From: Pseudomonadota bacterium
Lineage (GTDB): Bacteria; Pseudomonadota; Gammaproteobacteria; Burkholderiales; Gallionellaceae
NCBI GenBank assembly: GCA_021782365.1
Contig: JAJXVB010000004.1
Coordinates: 1 to 64,000, forward strand
Direction: 5' to 3'
DNA length: 64,000 bases
Every line of letters begins with the position of its first letter. Within the stretch, counting starts at the first letter, position 1. A program made the position numbers and the translations under genes. Below are positions 62,502 to 64,000 of the stretch, one piece after another. Under the pieces are notes generated by a model. It was not told the DNA's origin. It saw only the letters and a program-made list of their open reading frames with translations, and made no database searches.

Positions 62502-63605
62502 ATGAGCCGCCCCATGAGAGCTGCATGCCTTTTGTTTTCCCTGTTGGCCGCGCATGCCGCGCTGGCTGCGGACGAAGTAGTCCTCAATTCCAAGCAGATA
62601 GAGTCGCTGGGCATCGTCACGGCAAGTCTGCCCGACAAGCAGCACGGCGAGCTTGCCGGCATGCCTGCGCAGGTCGTGATCCCCAGCAACCAGATGGTGG
62701 TCGTAAGCGCGCCTCTTCCGGCCGCCGTGCAGCAGGTTGAAGCGGGTGTAGGCGACCATGTATCCAAAGGACAGGTGCTTGCGCGTCTGGAAAGCCCCGC
62801 ACTCGCAGAGGCCGAGCGCGGGCTGCTGGAAGCCGCGACCCAGGAACAGCTTGCCCGGAACACCCTCGCGCGCGACGAACAGCTCTGGAAGGACGGCATC
62901 ATCGCGGAGAGCCGTTACCGCGCAGCCCAAAGCCAGCACGCCTCGGCAGCCGCGGCGCTTGCCGAGCGCCGGCAGATGCTGAAGCTCGCAGGGATGAGCG
63001 ATGCTGCCATCAAGAAGCTGAAATCCGCCGAAAACCTCGGCAGCCTGCTCGAGGTGAGTTCGCCTATCGATGGCGTGATCCTGGAAAGAAGCATCAGCGC
63101 AGGGCAGCGCCTCGATGCCGCGGCACCTCTCTTCAGGGTCGGAAAGACCAAGCCTCTCGCCCTCGAGATTCAGGTCCCCTTCGCCGCGACAGACGACCTC
63201 GCTGTGGGCGCTTCTGTCAGCGTTCCCGCCTTCAATGCCAAGGGCAAGCTGATCGCGATCGGCCGCAACCTGAGCGGCGCGAACCAGACCATACTCCTGC
63301 GCGCGATCATCCTCGAAGGCTCTGACAACCTGCGTCCAGGCCAGTATGTCGAAGCCAGCATCTCGACATCAAAGGTTGCATCTTCCCAGTGGGACATACC
63401 CAACAGCGCGATCTCGCGCATCGACGGAAGACCCATGGTGTTTGTCGCATCGCCAAAGGGCTTTAGAGCCGCTGCTGTCAGCATCCTGCACGAGGGAGCC
63501 CAGCACAGCGTGGTCTCAGGAAGCTTCAAGGGGGACGAGAAGATCGCGGTTCAGGGCGTGTCCTCGCTCAAGGCAAGCCTCACAGGCGTAGGCTCGGGAG
63601 AATAA
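62502..63605 (+). CDS. RND efflux periplasmic adaptor (CzcB/CusB-like)
   Basis: 367 residues from ATG 62502 (or 62514), with a signal peptide (R-A-A-C-L-L-F-S-L-L-A-A-H-A-A-L-A). The lipoyl-like half-motifs (V-V-S-A-P-L-P-A-A-V-Q-Q-V-E-A-G-V-G-D-H-V-S-K-G), a helical hairpin (about 105-180), S-P-I-D-G-V-I-L-E-R and a beta-barrel domain follow. It bridges the inner-membrane pump encoded next to an outer-membrane channel. Metal efflux is suggested by the pump, not proven here. Confidence 0.9.
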   Translation: MSRPMRAACLLFSLLAAHAALAADEVVLNSKQIESLGIVTASLPDKQHGELAGMPAQVVIPSNQMVVVSAPLPAAVQQVEAGVGDHVSKGQVLARLESPALAEAERGLLEAATQEQLARNTLARDEQLWKDGIIAESRYRAAQSQHASAAAALAERRQMLKLAGMSDAAIKKLKSAENLGSLLEVSSPIDGVILERSISAGQRLDAAAPLFRVGKTKPLALEIQVPFAATDDLAVGASVSVPAFNAKGKLIAIGRNLSGANQTILLRAIILEGSDNLRPGQYVEASISTSKVASSQWDIPNSAISRIDGRPMVFVASPKGFRAAAVSILHEGAQHSVVSGSFKGDEKIAVQGVSSLKASLTGVGSGE

Positions 63606-63606
63606 G

Positions 63607-64000
63607 GTGCTCTCAAGGCTGGTCGAATTCGCACTCTCACAGCGCCTGCTGGTCATCGCGCTCACGCTTCTCCTGATAGGATCGGGCGTCATCGCCTTCC
63701 GGGACCTGCCTATAGACGCATTCCCAGACGTTTCCACGACCCAGGTCAAGCTGATCATGAAGGCTCCCGGCATGACGCCTGAGGAAGTCGAGGCGCGCAT
63801 CACCGCACCCATAGAGCTCGAGATGCTGGGCATCCCCAACCAGCGCATCCTGCGCTCCACTTCGAAGTATGCGATCGCGGACATCACCATCGATTTCAAC
63901 GACGGGACCGACATCTACTGGGCGAGGCAACAGGTGGCCGAGCGCCTGTCCAATGTGCTGCGCGATCTTCCCGCCGGCACGACGGGGGGGCTCGCCCCCA
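63607..64000 (+). CDS. heavy-metal-type RND transporter, 3' end outside window
   Basis: A GTG at 63607, one base after the adaptor stop, starts L-S-R-L-V-E-F-A-L-S-Q-R-L-L-V-I-A-L-T, then R-D-L-P-I-D-A-F-P-D-V-S-T-T-Q-V and P-E-E-V-E-A-R-I-T-A-P-I-E. This is the N-terminus of CzcA/CusA-type pumps. The first transmembrane helix and the start of the porter domain are present; 131 codons are inside the window. Confidence 0.93.
   Translation, partial: MLSRLVEFALSQRLLVIALTLLLIGSGVIAFRDLPIDAFPDVSTTQVKLIMKAPGMTPEEVEARITAPIELEMLGIPNQRILRSTSKYAIADITIDFNDGTDIYWARQQVAERLSNVLRDLPAGTTGGLAP

Overview
The window looks like a chromosomal segment of a Gram-negative betaproteobacterium, perhaps of the Nitrosomonadales/Gallionellaceae type. 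The lineage guess rests on gene order and protein style only and is weak. Outer-membrane genes (lptD, surA), amgK-murU, ubiH and a GDP-/CDP-sugar surface polysaccharide locus fix it as Gram-negative. No rRNA, tRNA or CRISPR array was seen.

Layout. 1-5.2 kb: a cut-off BrnT toxin gene, an IS110-family element, a GNAT-like gene and a TPR-sulfotransferase. 5.2-9.4 kb: a large Thr/Ala/Gly-rich S-layer-like protein, divergent from an epimerase gene that has lost its NAD-binding N-terminus. 9.5-23.2 kb: a surface-glycan cluster. It holds gmd and fcl (GDP-fucose, with a MntA/HepT toxin-antitoxin pair between them), then rfbF-rfbG, a 3,5-epimerase, a sugar C-methyltransferase, a ketoreductase and a CmcI-type O-methyltransferase, which together fit a CDP-activated, branched, O-methylated 6-deoxyhexose (vinelose-like). 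A Wzx flippase, three glycosyltransferases and a second Gmd-like protein follow. 23.3-24.1 kb: a gmd fragment next to a VapBC pair.

24.1-49.7 kb is mostly housekeeping: rsmA-pdxA-surA-lptD divergent from amgK-murU-pepP-ubiH, xthA, prlC-prfA-hemA, yaeQ-ychJ-rsuA-rbgA-methyltransferase, an AsnB/AsnO amidotransferase, and a small signalling group (cNMP-binding protein, a chemoreceptor-tail remnant, cheW, a PAS chemoreceptor). A palindromic repeat sits in frame inside ychJ.

49.8-62.4 kb is an accessory zone: cspA, a PDC-sensor protein with a duplicated 5' fragment, a Zeta-type toxin with a 54-residue partner, a phytochelatin-synthase-like enzyme, and then the most unusual structure of the window. 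Downstream of the intact ettA gene (60066-61730) lie at least three displaced copies of the 3' end of ettA. Between them sit VapBC, a DUF4160/DUF2442/54-aa operon, and a diguanylate cyclase plus an antitoxin-like pair; a DUF4062/DUF5677-like pair follows the last copy. The copies differ from ettA mainly at synonymous sites, so they look like displaced foreign ettA ends rather than recent local duplications. This suggests that small toxin-antitoxin-like cassettes accumulate stepwise at the 3' end of ettA. HigBA and the start of a heavy-metal-type RND efflux system close the window.
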